From: QIAW01 sp035487295
GTDB lineage: Bacteria; Acidobacteriota; Terriglobia; Terriglobales; Acidobacteriaceae
DNA: 64,000 nucleotides
Reading direction: 5' to 3'
Assembly: GCA_035487295.1 (NCBI GenBank)
Contig: DATHMH010000042.1
Location: forward strand, 173,787-237,786
A program made the translations under genes and the position numbers. Of the stretch, positions 52,939 to 60,312 are shown piece by piece; position 1 is the stretch's first letter, and each line of letters begins with the position of its first letter. Under the pieces are notes generated by a model. It had not been told where the DNA came from. It ran no database searches and was given only the letters and a program-made list of their open reading frames with translations.

Positions 52939-53454
52939 TTAAAGCTCCTCAACCGTCTTGCCGCGCAAGGCCGCGACTTCTTTTTTGTCGCGCAACTGCT
53001 GCAGCGCATTGAAGGTCGCTTTGATCACATTGTGCGGGTTGGCGGTGCCGATGGACTTGGTGAGCACATTCTGAACGCCCACCGCCGTCATGACCGCGCG
53101 TACCGCTTTGCCGGCGATAACTCCAGTCCCTTCCGGGGCCGGTTTCAGCAGCACCATGCCGGAGCCAAAGCGTCCCAGCACCGTGTGCGGAATGGTGGTT
53201 TGGGTCAGGTTAACTCTGACCAGGTTTTTCTTGGCGGATTCCATGCCTTTGCGGATGGCCTGCGGCACTTCCTTGGCCTTGCCCGAGCCGTAGCCCACGG
53301 TGGCCGCGGAGGGATCGCCCACCACCACCAGCGCGGCGAAAGACATGTTCTTGCCGCCCTTGACCACCTTGGTCACGCGGTTAATGGCCACCACTTCATC
53401 TTTCAATTGCAGCGAACCTGCATCAATCTTCGATTTCTTTGTTGGAGCTGGCAT
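52939..53454 (-). CDS. rpsE: 30S ribosomal protein S5
   Basis: A 171-residue S5, important for decoding accuracy. Core: LKDEVVAINRVTKVVKGGKN, MSFAALVVVGDPSAATVGYG, GKAKEVPQAIRKGMESAKKN and TGVIAGKAVRAVMTAVGVQN. ATG 53454 chosen; a GTG two codons earlier is possible. Follows rplR. Confidence 0.97.
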   Translation of the reverse strand: MPAPTKKSKIDAGSLQLKDEVVAINRVTKVVKGGKNMSFAALVVVGDPSAATVGYGSGKAKEVPQAIRKGMESAKKNLVRVNLTQTTIPHTVLGRFGSGMVLLKPAPEGTGVIAGKAVRAVMTAVGVQNVLTKSIGTANPHNVIKATFNALQQLRDKKEVAALRGKTVEEL

Positions 53455-53467
53455 ATACACTCAATTC

Positions 53468-53830
53468 TTAAAATTGCAGACCGGCTTCGCGGGCTGCGTC
53501 TGCCAGGGCCTTGATGCGCCCGTGATAGATGTAGCCTCCGCGGTCGAAGACCACCTTGCTTACGCCCTTGGCTTTGGCGCGCTCGGCAATGGTCTTGCCC
53601 ACTTCTTTTGCGGAAGCGACATTGCCGGTGCCCTTCCTGGGGCCCTTACCCTCTTTGGTGCTGGCGCTGACCACGGTCTTGCCCGCCATATCGTCAATCA
53701 ACTGCACGTAGATGTGGTTGAGGGAGCGATACACATTCAGCCGTGGACGCTCGGATGTGCCCAGCATCTTTTCGCGGATGCGCTTGTGCACCCGCCGCCT
53801 TATCTCGTCTTTCGAAATCAGTGGAATCAT
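53468..53830 (-). CDS. rplR: 50S ribosomal protein L18
   Basis: A 120-residue L18 that binds 5S rRNA. Core: RRRVHKRIREKMLGTSERPR, LNVYRSLNHIYVQLIDDMAG and VVFDRGGYIYHGRIKALADA. Spc position between rplF and rpsE. Confidence 0.97.
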   Translation of the reverse strand: MIPLISKDEIRRRVHKRIREKMLGTSERPRLNVYRSLNHIYVQLIDDMAGKTVVSASTKEGKGPRKGTGNVASAKEVGKTIAERAKAKGVSKVVFDRGGYIYHGRIKALADAAREAGLQF

Positions 53831-53831
53831 A

Positions 53832-53999
53832 ATCAGTTCTCGGTTGTCGGTTCTCAGTTCTCAGTTGTACGACATTACTTATTTAAGTCATTACAACTTG
53901 CATCAGCAGGAACCAACTTAGCTTAAATCTTTGCTGCAAAAATGCAGGTGCTTCTTTGCTAAATCGAAAATCGTACTTCGTAAATCGTAATTCTTAACT
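53832..53999. repeat. Two repeat families in the rplF-rplR spacer
   Basis: CAGTTCTCGGTTGTCGGTTC and TCAGTTCTCAG (53832-53868) is the CTCGGTTCTCAG family; AAATCGAAAATCGTACTTCG and TAAATCGTAATTCTTAA (53958-53999) is the GATTTACGATT family. No gene. Confidence 0.8.
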
Positions 54000-54539
54000 T
54001 TACTTGGCTCCGGTTTTGCCGACCTTCTTCTTCAGCTTCTCGCCTGCGTAACGCACGCCCTTATTTTTGTAAGGATCAGGCGGCCTCAGCCCGCGCATGT
54101 CGGCCGCTACCTGGCCTACCTTCTGGCGATCGATTCCGCTGACGGTCAGCCGGGTCTGCTTGGCGTCAACCGCGCACTCGATCCCGGCGGGCAGAGGCAA
54201 TTCAATGGGATGCGAATAACCCAGCGTGAAAACTACCGTGTTCTTGCCCTTCAGCTCGGCGCGATAGCCAATGCCTACGATTTCCAGCTCTCTCGTCCAG
54301 CCTTTGGTCACGCCTTCTACGGCGTTGTTCACCAGGGCGCGCACCAGGCCGTGCACCGCGCCTTTGGAGTCGTCTTCGCGGGTCACATGCACGTGCCCGT
54401 CTTCCTGCTCGAGCTTTACCCCGGCGGGCAGGTGATTATCCACCTTGCCTTTGGGTCCCTGCACGGTGACTACATTGCCCTGCACCTGCACCTTGACGCC
54501 CTGGGGCACGGTTATCGGTTTTTTTCCAATTCGCGACAT
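54000..54539 (-). CDS. rplF: 50S ribosomal protein L6
   Basis: A 179-residue L6. Two-repeat fold with MSRIGKKPITVPQGVKVQVQ, GPKGKVDNHLPAGVK, GYSHPIELPLPAGIE and the C-terminal RPPDPYKNKGVRYAGEKLKK. ATG 54539 (MSRIGKKPI) fits the family; the frame extends 18 residues further without homology. Confidence 0.97.
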   Translation of the reverse strand: MSRIGKKPITVPQGVKVQVQGNVVTVQGPKGKVDNHLPAGVKLEQEDGHVHVTREDDSKGAVHGLVRALVNNAVEGVTKGWTRELEIVGIGYRAELKGKNTVVFTLGYSHPIELPLPAGIECAVDAKQTRLTVSGIDRQKVGQVAADMRGLRPPDPYKNKGVRYAGEKLKKKVGKTGAK

Positions 54540-54616
54540 TGCAAAATTCCTTGATTTCCAATTAGCGTTCTTCTTGCCACAAACGCCCGACACTGCTCAG
54601 GTCTCGATTCTTGCTT

Positions 54617-54647
54617 GCCACTAGAAACTCGAAACTTGAAACTGCCT
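54617..54647. repeat. GAAACTCGAAACTTGAAAC-type spacer repeat
   Basis: CTAGAAACTCGAAACTTGAA followed by ACTGCC in the rpsH-rplF spacer. The same motif recurs at 56148-56229 and 63149-63211. Confidence 0.75.
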
Positions 54648-55045
54648 CACCACACTTCGCATAACAGCTCGCCGCCCACGCCCTGCTTGCGCGCCTGGCG
54701 CCCGGTCATCACGCCTTTGGGCGTGGTGAGGATGTTGATGCCCAACCCACCCAGCACGCGCGGAATCTCGTTGCGGCCCACGTACACGCGGCATCCCGGA
54801 CGCGAGATACGATTGAGGTTCGTGATCGCGCTCTCGTTGTTGCTGCCGTATTTCAGGTATACGCGCAGAATCTTGTGTCCCTCTTCCTCCACCGCCTTGA
54901 AGCTGGCGATGTAGCCCTCTTCCTTGAGGATGCGGGCCAGCTCCAGTTTCAGCTTGGAGGCGGGAACATCCAATTTGGGGTGACGGGCGTGGATCGCATT
55001 GCGAACGCGCGCCAGAAAATCTGCCACCGGATCGGTTAATGCCAT
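54647..55045 (-). CDS. rpsH: 30S ribosomal protein S8
   Basis: A 132-residue S8, a primary 16S binder and spc operon regulator in E. coli. Core: DPVADFLARVRNAIHARHPK, LKLELARILKEEGYIASFKA and PRVLGGLGINILTTPKGVMT, RQARKQGVGGELLCEVW. Start ATG 55045. Confidence 0.97.
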   Translation of the reverse strand: MALTDPVADFLARVRNAIHARHPKLDVPASKLKLELARILKEEGYIASFKAVEEEGHKILRVYLKYGSNNESAITNLNRISRPGCRVYVGRNEIPRVLGGLGINILTTPKGVMTGRQARKQGVGGELLCEVW

Positions 55046-55111
55046 TGCTGTTACTCTCCTCGTCTCGCGCGTTAGCTCCGGAATGCCGGAGAACCAGCCG
55101 CGAGAAACAAA

Positions 55112-55213
55112 CTCATCGGGTCATTTGAATCATTGGGTCATTTTGCGATTGTTCATCGCGGATCTCGGGTTCTTAAATGACTCAATCACCCGATGACCTA
55201 ATGACTCAATCTC
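55112..55213. repeat. GGGTCATTG-family repeat in the rpsH-rpsN spacer
   Basis: CATCGGGTCATTTGAATCAT and TGGGTCATTTTGCGATT meet ATGACTCAATCACCCGATGA and CCTAATGACTCAATC. Imperfect palindrome of about 100 bases. Confidence 0.85.
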
Positions 55214-55215
55214 TC

Positions 55216-55401
55216 TTACCAGGACGACTTGGAAACACCCGGAATTTCGCCCTTCAGCGCCAGACCGCGGAAGCATAGCCGGCAGATGCCGAACTTGCGC
55301 AGATAAGCGCGCGGCCTTCCGCAGATGCTGCAGCGGTTGTGCTGCCGGGACTTAAACTTGGGTTTCCTCTGGTCCTTCACTCGTTTTGCTGTCGTTGCCA
55401 T
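55216..55401 (-). CDS. rpsN: 30S ribosomal protein S14, type Z
   Basis: A 61-residue short S14 with the zinc motif RCSICGRPRAYLRKFGICRL followed by CFRGLALKGEIPGVSKSSW; Cys-X2-Cys, 12 residues, Cys-X2-Cys. The zinc form, in the spc position between rplE and rpsH. Confidence 0.97.
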   Translation of the reverse strand: MATTAKRVKDQRKPKFKSRQHNRCSICGRPRAYLRKFGICRLCFRGLALKGEIPGVSKSSW

Positions 55402-55409
55402 CAGTTCCT

Positions 55410-55512
55410 CTATTGAGTCTTTGAATCATCGGGTCATTGATTCATTGCTTTCAGATTGTTTTAGTCATTCAGCCCTTCAATGAGCCAATGACTCAATGTT
55501 TCAATGACTCAT
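55410..55512. repeat. GGGTCATTG-family repeat in the rpsN-rplE spacer
   Basis: ATTGAGTCTTTGAATCATCG and GGTCATTGATTCATTGC on the left, CAATGAGCCAATGACTCAAT and GTTTCAATGACTCAT on the right. About 100 bases, imperfect palindrome. Confidence 0.85.
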
Positions 55513-55536
55513 TTCTCAAGACTGCTTCAAACTCCG

Positions 55537-56094
55537 TTATTGCCTAAACGGCATTCCCATGTGCTTCAGCAGCGCCCGCGCCTGATTATCATCGGCGGCC
55601 GTGGTCACAATGGTGACGTTCATGCCCTTCATGCGGTCGACCTTGGCGTAGTCAATCTCCGGAAAGATCAACTGGTCGCGCAGACCGAGCGTAAAGTTGC
55701 CGCGTCCGTCAAAGCTCTTGCTGCTCACGCCGCGAAAATCGCGTACACGAGGCAGGGCCACGTTGACCAGCCGGTCAAAGAACTCGTACATGCGGTCTCC
55801 GCGCAGCGTCACCATGGCGCCAATAGGCATGCCCTCGCGCACCTTGAAGGCGGCAATGGACTTCTTGGCGCGGGTGATCACCGGCTTCTGCCCGGCGATC
55901 TGGCCCAACTCGTTCACCGACGGATCCAGCACCTTGGCGTTCTGCGTGGCCTCGCCTAATCCCATGTTCACCACGATTTTGTGCAACCGGGGCACCGCCA
56001 TCGGGTTTTTGAGCTCGAATTCCTTCATCAGCGCCGGCGCTACTTCTTTCTGAAACTTTTCTTTCAGCCGCGCATTTGTCTTTTTCTCTGCCAT
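55537..56094 (-). CDS. rplE: 50S ribosomal protein L5
   Basis: A 185-residue L5, a 5S rRNA and P-tRNA contact. Core: NPMAVPRLHKIVVNMGLGEA, ITRAKKSIAAFKVREGMPIG, VTLRGDRMYEFFDRLVNVAL and FPEIDYAKVDRMKGMNVTIV. ATG 56094. Confidence 0.97.
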   Translation of the reverse strand: MAEKKTNARLKEKFQKEVAPALMKEFELKNPMAVPRLHKIVVNMGLGEATQNAKVLDPSVNELGQIAGQKPVITRAKKSIAAFKVREGMPIGAMVTLRGDRMYEFFDRLVNVALPRVRDFRGVSSKSFDGRGNFTLGLRDQLIFPEIDYAKVDRMKGMNVTIVTTAADDNQARALLKHMGMPFRQ

Positions 56095-56147
56095 AAACTC
56101 TGCATTCCTTTCACGGTCTCGGAGTGGTTACCGTTGCGTGAATACTT

Positions 56148-56227
56148 CAGTTTCAGGTTTCAAGTTTCCAGTTTCAAGCAAGAAGCAAGCTTAAGACAAC
56201 TTGAAACCAGAAACTCGAAACTTGAAA
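56148..56227. repeat. GAAACTTGAAAC-family inverted repeat in the rplE-rplX spacer
   Basis: TCAGTTTCAGGTTTCAAGTT and TCCAGTTTCAAG on the left, CAACTTGAAACCAGAAACTC and GAAACTTGAAAC on the right form an imperfect palindrome of about 80 bases; the right end meets the rplX stop. Confidence 0.85.
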
Positions 56228-56557
56228 CTATTTGTCCAGCGTCGTTCCGCAGCGCTTGCATACGCGATACTTGCGGTCGCCCTTTTTCTCGTGCCCGATG
56301 CGCACCGGCCCGCAGGACGGGCAGACCAGCATGACATTGGAGACATGGATCTTGCTCTCCTGCTCGGCGATGCCGCCCTTGATATTGCGCTGCGGATTGG
56401 GGCGCACATGTTTCTTCACCATGCGCACATGTTCCACCAGCAGCTTGCCTTCGTCTGGAAAGACGCGCAGCACGCGGCGGGAATCTTTTTCATCCTTGCC
56501 GCGACCGGCAATCACCTTCACCATGTCGTTCTTTCGGATATCAATTCGTGTACTCAT
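56228..56557 (-). CDS. rplX: 50S ribosomal protein L24
   Basis: A 109-residue L24. KOW domain (RKNDMVKVIAGRGKDEKDSR, RVLRVFPDEGKLLVEHVRMV) and the zinc-ribbon C-terminus VCPSCGPVRIGHEKKGDRKY ending VCKRCG, a Cys-X2-Cys pair on each side. Spc position. Confidence 0.96.
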   Translation of the reverse strand: MSTRIDIRKNDMVKVIAGRGKDEKDSRRVLRVFPDEGKLLVEHVRMVKKHVRPNPQRNIKGGIAEQESKIHVSNVMLVCPSCGPVRIGHEKKGDRKYRVCKRCGTTLDK

Positions 56558-56594
56558 TGTCAGTTCTCTTTACTTTGTCGCTTCTAACATCCTG

Positions 56595-56626
56595 CCTCGT
56601 TACTGAGTACTGAGTACCGAGTACTG
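56595..56626. repeat. GTACTGAGTAC-type spacer repeat
   Basis: GTTACTGAGTACTGAGTACC followed by GAGTACTGC in the short rplX-rplN spacer; a tandem of ACTGAGT(ACC/ACT) units, related in style to the TGAGTGCTGA repeats at 45417-45470. Confidence 0.65.
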
Positions 56627-56630
56627 CTTC

Positions 56631-57002
56631 TTAAAGCACCTCAGGCGCCAGCGACACAATCTTCAAAAATTTCTTGTCGCGCAGCTCGCGGGCCACCGGC
56701 CCGAAGACGCGCGTGCCTACCGGCTCGCCGGCATCATTGATCAGCACGGCAGCGTTCTGGTCAAAGCGGATATAGGTGCCGTCGCGGCGGCGGTGCTCCT
56801 TGCGCGTGCGCACCACCACGGCTTTGACCACAGTTCCCTTTTTGGTCTGCCCGTCCGGTGAAGCCTCTTTTACGGCGGCGGTGATCACGTCGCCCAGATG
56901 GGCGCGCAAGCCGGTTCCGCCTCCCAGGGGCAGGATCATTTGCAGCTTGCGGGCGCCCGAGTTATCGGCCACCTCCAGCATCGTTCTCATCATCACAGAC
57001 AT
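56631..57002 (-). CDS. rplN: 50S ribosomal protein L14
   Basis: A 123-residue L14. Core: MMRTMLEVADNSGARKLQMI, GDVITAAVKEASPDGQTKKG, VVRTRKEHRRRDGTYIRFDQ and NAAVLINDAGEPVGTRVFGP. Typical length. Spc operon. Confidence 0.97.
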   Translation of the reverse strand: MSVMMRTMLEVADNSGARKLQMILPLGGGTGLRAHLGDVITAAVKEASPDGQTKKGTVVKAVVVRTRKEHRRRDGTYIRFDQNAAVLINDAGEPVGTRVFGPVARELRDKKFLKIVSLAPEVL

Positions 57003-57101
57003 ATTTCAACTCCACGTTTCGCCTCGGGCTTCGGCTCCGAGCGACGGGCACAAGGCCCCCTGTAATTTCTCTCGGCGCCCGTAACCAGGCGCGCTCCACA
57101 A

Positions 57102-57431
57102 TTATGCGGTGTCGCCCGGCAGCTCCGCCTGGCCCGGGGCCAGCGCCGCGCGCCGTATCACTTCCGTCAAACGCCAGCGCTTCAGCTTGGACAACGGCCG
57201 GGTCTCTTCGATGCGCACCACGTCTCCTAATCGGGCCACGTTCTTTTCATCGTGCGCATAAAACTTTTTCGACCGCGAAATCACGCGGCGATACATGGCG
57301 TGCGCCCTCTGCCGGGTCACCTCAACCACGATGGTCTTGGCCATCTTGGTGGAGACCACGTTGCCCACTTTACTGTTGCGCCGCGACACGCTCTTTGCCG
57401 GGTTCTGTTGTTCGGTCTGGTGCTCAGCCAT
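57102..57431 (-). CDS. rpsQ: 30S ribosomal protein S17
   Basis: A 109-residue S17. Core: GNVVSTKMAKTIVVEVTRQR, SRSKKFYAHDEKNVARLGDV and VRIEETRPLSKLKRWRLTEV. The first about 20 residues and the last about 12 (PGQAELPGDTA) extend it beyond the 84-residue E. coli form. It overlaps none; rpmC ends four bases upstream. Confidence 0.97.
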   Translation of the reverse strand: MAEHQTEQQNPAKSVSRRNSKVGNVVSTKMAKTIVVEVTRQRAHAMYRRVISRSKKFYAHDEKNVARLGDVVRIEETRPLSKLKRWRLTEVIRRAALAPGQAELPGDTA

Positions 57432-57434
57432 GGC

Positions 57435-57797
57435 TTACTTCTTCTCCGATCTCTTTTTCGCCGCGGGTTTGCTGCCCGCGGATTTGGCCTTGCTTGCGCC
57501 ACGTTTGCCGGCCGCTGCCGTTTTCGCAGCAGGTTTGGGCGTGCTCTCGGTTACTTCGGCGGCCGGCGCAGTCTCAACCGCCGCAGCCCGGGGTTGATGG
57601 ACCGCAATCCCCAACTCGCGCTCCCGCAAAATTGTCTTCACGCGGGCTATGTCTTTGCGCAGGTCGCGCAGCTTCTTCAAACTTTCACTCTGGCCCATTT
57701 TCATCTGGAAGCGCAGGCGAAACAGCTGATCGCTCAGCTCCTGCTCCTGGTGCCGAAGTTCTTCCGGCGTCGTGTTTCTTAGCTTTTCTGCATGCAT
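57435..57797 (-). CDS. rpmC: 50S ribosomal protein L29 with Ala/Lys-rich tail
   Basis: A 120-residue L29. The first 62 residues are the usual helical hairpin (KLRNTTPEELRHQEQELSDQ, LFRLRFQMKMGQSESLKKLR, DIARVKTILRERELG). Residues 65-120 are a Ala/Lys/Pro/Thr-rich extension (PAAEVTESTPKPAAKTAAAG) that roughly doubles the protein. The ATG at 57797 is used; the frame extends further without homology. Confidence 0.95.
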   Translation of the reverse strand: MHAEKLRNTTPEELRHQEQELSDQLFRLRFQMKMGQSESLKKLRDLRKDIARVKTILRERELGIAVHQPRAAAVETAPAAEVTESTPKPAAKTAAAGKRGASKAKSAGSKPAAKKRSEKK

Positions 57798-57900
57798 AAA
57801 TTCTTCTTCGAAAACGTCAGGCAACTACATTTCCGTCGCCAGTTGCTTTGCAATTTGCCGCTTCTCTTAATTGGGGAGCTGGCAATTGCCGCTATTAAAG

Positions 57901-58320
57901 TTACCCGTGCATGGTGTCGCGCGACACCAGCTTGGTGCGCAGCGGCAGCTTGTGCGCCGCCAGCCGCATGGCCTCGGCAGCCTCGGTGGCATTCACGCCT
58001 TCCATCTCAAACAGGATCTTGCCCGGCCGCACCACCGCCACCCAGTGATCGGGCGCGCCCTTGCCTTTACCCATACGGGTTTCAGCCGGCTTTTTGGTGA
58101 TGGGCTTGTCGGGAAACAGCCGGATCCAGATCTTGCCGCCGCGCTTGACGAAACGCGTCATGGCCACGCGGCTGGCCTCAATCTGCCGGTCGGTAATGTA
58201 GCCCGGCTCCAGCACCTTTAATCCGTAATCGCCAAACGACAACTCGGAGCCACGCCAGGCCTTGCCGCGCCTGCGTCCGCGCTGTTGCTTGCGGTACTTA
58301 ACTTTTTTTGGCATCAACAT
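57901..58320 (-). CDS. rplP: 50S ribosomal protein L16
   Basis: A 139-residue L16 at the A-site side of the peptidyl transferase centre. Core: MLMPKKVKYRKQQRGRRRGK, AWRGSELSFGDYGLKVLEPG, RFVKRGGKIWIRLFPDKPIT and the RMGKGKGAPDHWVAVVRPGK loop. ATG 58320. Confidence 0.97.
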   Translation of the reverse strand: MLMPKKVKYRKQQRGRRRGKAWRGSELSFGDYGLKVLEPGYITDRQIEASRVAMTRFVKRGGKIWIRLFPDKPITKKPAETRMGKGKGAPDHWVAVVRPGKILFEMEGVNATEAAEAMRLAAHKLPLRTKLVSRDTMHG

Positions 58321-58322
58321 AA

Positions 58323-58423
58323 ATCAGTTCTCGGTTCTCAGTTCTCAGTGCCGACTCGGTTTCCGCTTTAAGCTGTACTGTTGACCAAAATCACACAATG
58401 ATCCGATGAATCAATGACTCAAT
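58323..58423. repeat. Two repeat families in the rpsC-rplP spacer
   Basis: ATCAGTTCTCGGTTCTCAGT and TCTCAG (58322-58350) and ACAATGATCCGATGAATCAA and TGACTCAATTT (58396-58424). The second reaches the rpsC stop. Confidence 0.75.
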
Positions 58424-59089
58424 TTAAAAAACGCTCTTATCCACCTGCGGCTCCCGCTTTTTCTGGGGAAGAATCTCACCGCGATAAATCCAGCACTTCA
58501 CCCCGATCACGCCATAGGTTGTGCGTGCTTCGGAAAAACCGTAATCAATGTCGGCGCGCAGCGTGTGCAGCGGCAATCGTCCCTGCAGATACCATTCCGA
58601 GCGCGCGATTTCGTTCCCGTTCAGCCGTCCCGAAACGCGCACTTTAATTCCTTTGCAGCCGAAGCGCAGCGCCGAATCCACCGCCTTGCGCATGGCGCGC
58701 CGGAAGCCCACGCGCTTTTCCAGTTGCAGCGCAATCGACTCGGAGACCAGTTGCGCATCCAGCTCAGGCTTGTGCACTTCGGTGATGTCGATAAACACGT
58801 CGCGCGCGGTGCGCTTCTGCAGCTCGCCCTTCAGCTTGTCGATCTCGGCCCCCTTGCGGCCGATGATGATGCCGGGGCGCGCGGTGCGGATGATGATGCG
58901 CAGCTTGTTGCCCGGGCGCTCGATCTCAATCGAGCTCACGCCCGCCGACTTCAGCTTTTCTTTCAGCTCCGCCTTCAGCTTGTAATCTTCCAGCAGCAGC
59001 TTGTTGTAGTCGCGCTCCACAAACCAGCGCGACTTCCACGGCTTGGTATAGCCGAGCCGAAACCCGTAAGGATGAACTTTTTGTCCCAT
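58424..59089 (-). CDS. rpsC: 30S ribosomal protein S3
   Basis: A 221-residue S3. KH type II domain (IRTARPGIIIGRKGAEIDKL) and C-domain (GWYLQGRLPLHTLRADIDYG-like SEWYLQGRLPLHTLRADIDY, TTYGVIGVKCWIYRGEILPQ). mRNA-entry helicase role. ATG 59089. Confidence 0.97.
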   Translation of the reverse strand: MGQKVHPYGFRLGYTKPWKSRWFVERDYNKLLLEDYKLKAELKEKLKSAGVSSIEIERPGNKLRIIIRTARPGIIIGRKGAEIDKLKGELQKRTARDVFIDITEVHKPELDAQLVSESIALQLEKRVGFRRAMRKAVDSALRFGCKGIKVRVSGRLNGNEIARSEWYLQGRLPLHTLRADIDYGFSEARTTYGVIGVKCWIYRGEILPQKKREPQVDKSVF

Positions 59090-59149
59090 TCTTTGTTCTC
59101 TTTTCAGGGGTAAATCTGACTACCCACTGTTCCAACTTGTTTATTTCGT

Positions 59150-59237
59150 TCAATAGCCGCTAGCCACTAGCTGTTATTGACTGTGAATGCTGCCAGCATC
59201 TTCCGTGCTTCGACACAGCTAGGAGCTAGCAGCTTCT
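59150..59237. repeat. CTAGC-rich nested hairpin in the rplV-rpsC spacer
   Basis: AATAGCCGCTAGCCACTAGC and TGTTATTGACTGTGAATGCT on the left, GCCAGCATCTTCCGTGCTTC and GACACAGCTAGGAGCTAGCA on the right. Same family as 48079-48242. Confidence 0.85.
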
Positions 59238-59242
59238 CCAAC

Positions 59243-59710
59243 CTATTTCTTGCTTACAGCCTTCTTCCCCGCAGTCTTGCCTTTGGCCTTCGCCTTCGGG
59301 CTGCTCTTCTCCGCTGGTTCGTCTTCTCCGACGACGGTGGCCATGGCCTCGCGCCCCTCGGCATTGCGCTCCGCCAGGGCGATCTCGATGTGCGACATGC
59401 GCCGCTGGTAGCGAAAAGCGCGGCCCTGCGGCGCCGGGCGAATACGCTTCAACCGCGGGCCGTCATTGGCAATCGCCCGCTTGACGTAGAGGTTGTCCAC
59501 GTCCACGTCGATGCCCTTTTCGCTGCTGGCATAATTGGCGTTCTCCAGCGCCGAGCGCAGGACCTTCTGAATGTCGGGCGCGATTCCCTTTTTGGTAAAC
59601 GCCAGCGTGTTCATGGCCTCTTCCACGCGGCGCCCCTTGATCAGGTCCAGCACCAGCCGCGCCTTCTGCGGCGAAACCCTGGTAAATTTTGCTTGCGCTG
59701 TAAATTCCAT
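59243..59710 (-). CDS. rplV: 50S ribosomal protein L22
   Basis: A 155-residue L22 at the exit tunnel. Core: RVSPQKARLVLDLIKGRRVE, AMNTLAFTKKGIAPDIQKVL, VDNLYVKRAIANDGPRLKRI and RPAPQGRAFRYQRRMSHIEI. After about residue 110 there is an Ala/Glu/Lys-rich tail (SSPKAKAKGKTAGKKAVSKK). ATG 59710 chosen (MEFTAQAKFTRVSPQ). Confidence 0.97.
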   Translation of the reverse strand: MEFTAQAKFTRVSPQKARLVLDLIKGRRVEEAMNTLAFTKKGIAPDIQKVLRSALENANYASSEKGIDVDVDNLYVKRAIANDGPRLKRIRPAPQGRAFRYQRRMSHIEIALAERNAEGREAMATVVGEDEPAEKSSPKAKAKGKTAGKKAVSKK

Positions 59711-59772
59711 GTCTGTTCGTCCTAAATTTATGCTCGCACTCAATTCTTTCTTCTCGCGCGAACCGTATCACC

Positions 59773-59875
59773 TATTAGCTGCCAGCCACTAGCTTCTAGC
59801 TGTTTCGAAGCGTGGAAGACATCGGCAGCATTTCATACCCAATAACAGCTAGGAGCTAGAAGCTAGCGGCTTCTT
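59773..59875. repeat. CTAGC-rich nested hairpin in the rpsS-rplV spacer
   Basis: ATTAGCTGCCAGCCACTAGC and TTCTAGCTGTTTCGAAGCGT on the left, CAGCATTTCATACC and CAATAACAGCTAGGAGCTAG then AAGCTAGCGGC on the right. The right end meets the rpsS stop codon. Confidence 0.85.
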
Positions 59876-60235
59876 TTACGCCTTCGCCGCCGGCGGTGGA
59901 GCCGCGCCTGCTGCCGGAGCTATGGCTCCCGGTCCGCCCGGAATTCCGGCCGGCTTGGCAACGGCTTCCGTCGCTGCCTTCATCGAGTGCCCTTTGAAGA
60001 TGCGGGTATGGCTGAACTCGCCCAGCTTGTGCCCCACCATGTTCTCGGTGATGTACACCGGAATAAACTTGCGCCCATTGTGCACTGCGATCGTGTGCCC
60101 CACCATCTCCGGATGGATGGTCGAACGGCGAGACCAGGTGCGCAGCACCTTCTTCTCATTCCGCTTGTTCATGTCCTCAATCTTGTTGAGGAGATGCGTA
60201 TCGGCAAACGGCCCTTTTTTTGTTGAACGTCCCAT
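59876..60235 (-). CDS. rpsS: 30S ribosomal protein S19 with Ala/Pro tail
   Basis: A 119-residue S19 of the 30S head. Core: KKGPFADTHLLNKIEDMNKR, NEKKVLRTWSRRSTIHPEMV, GHTIAVHNGRKFIPVYITEN and MVGHKLGEFSHTRIFKGHSM. The last 27 residues (AGIPGGPGAIAPAAGAAPPP) are an Ala/Pro/Gly extension; the usual length is about 92. Confidence 0.97.
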   Translation of the reverse strand: MGRSTKKGPFADTHLLNKIEDMNKRNEKKVLRTWSRRSTIHPEMVGHTIAVHNGRKFIPVYITENMVGHKLGEFSHTRIFKGHSMKAATEAVAKPAGIPGGPGAIAPAAGAAPPPAAKA

Positions 60236-60279
60236 AAATTTTTCAGCTCAAATTCTTCAGAATTCTTCCCGTCATGTCT

Positions 60280-60312
60280 GTAGCCAGGAGCCAAAAGCTA
60301 ATGGCTAAAAGC
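60280..60312. repeat. Short TAGC-rich spacer repeat
   Basis: GTAGCCAGGAGCCAAAAGCT and AATGGCTAAAAGCTT in the rplB-rpsS spacer, related to the CTAGC and TTAGCTCTTAGC repeats. Confidence 0.55.
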
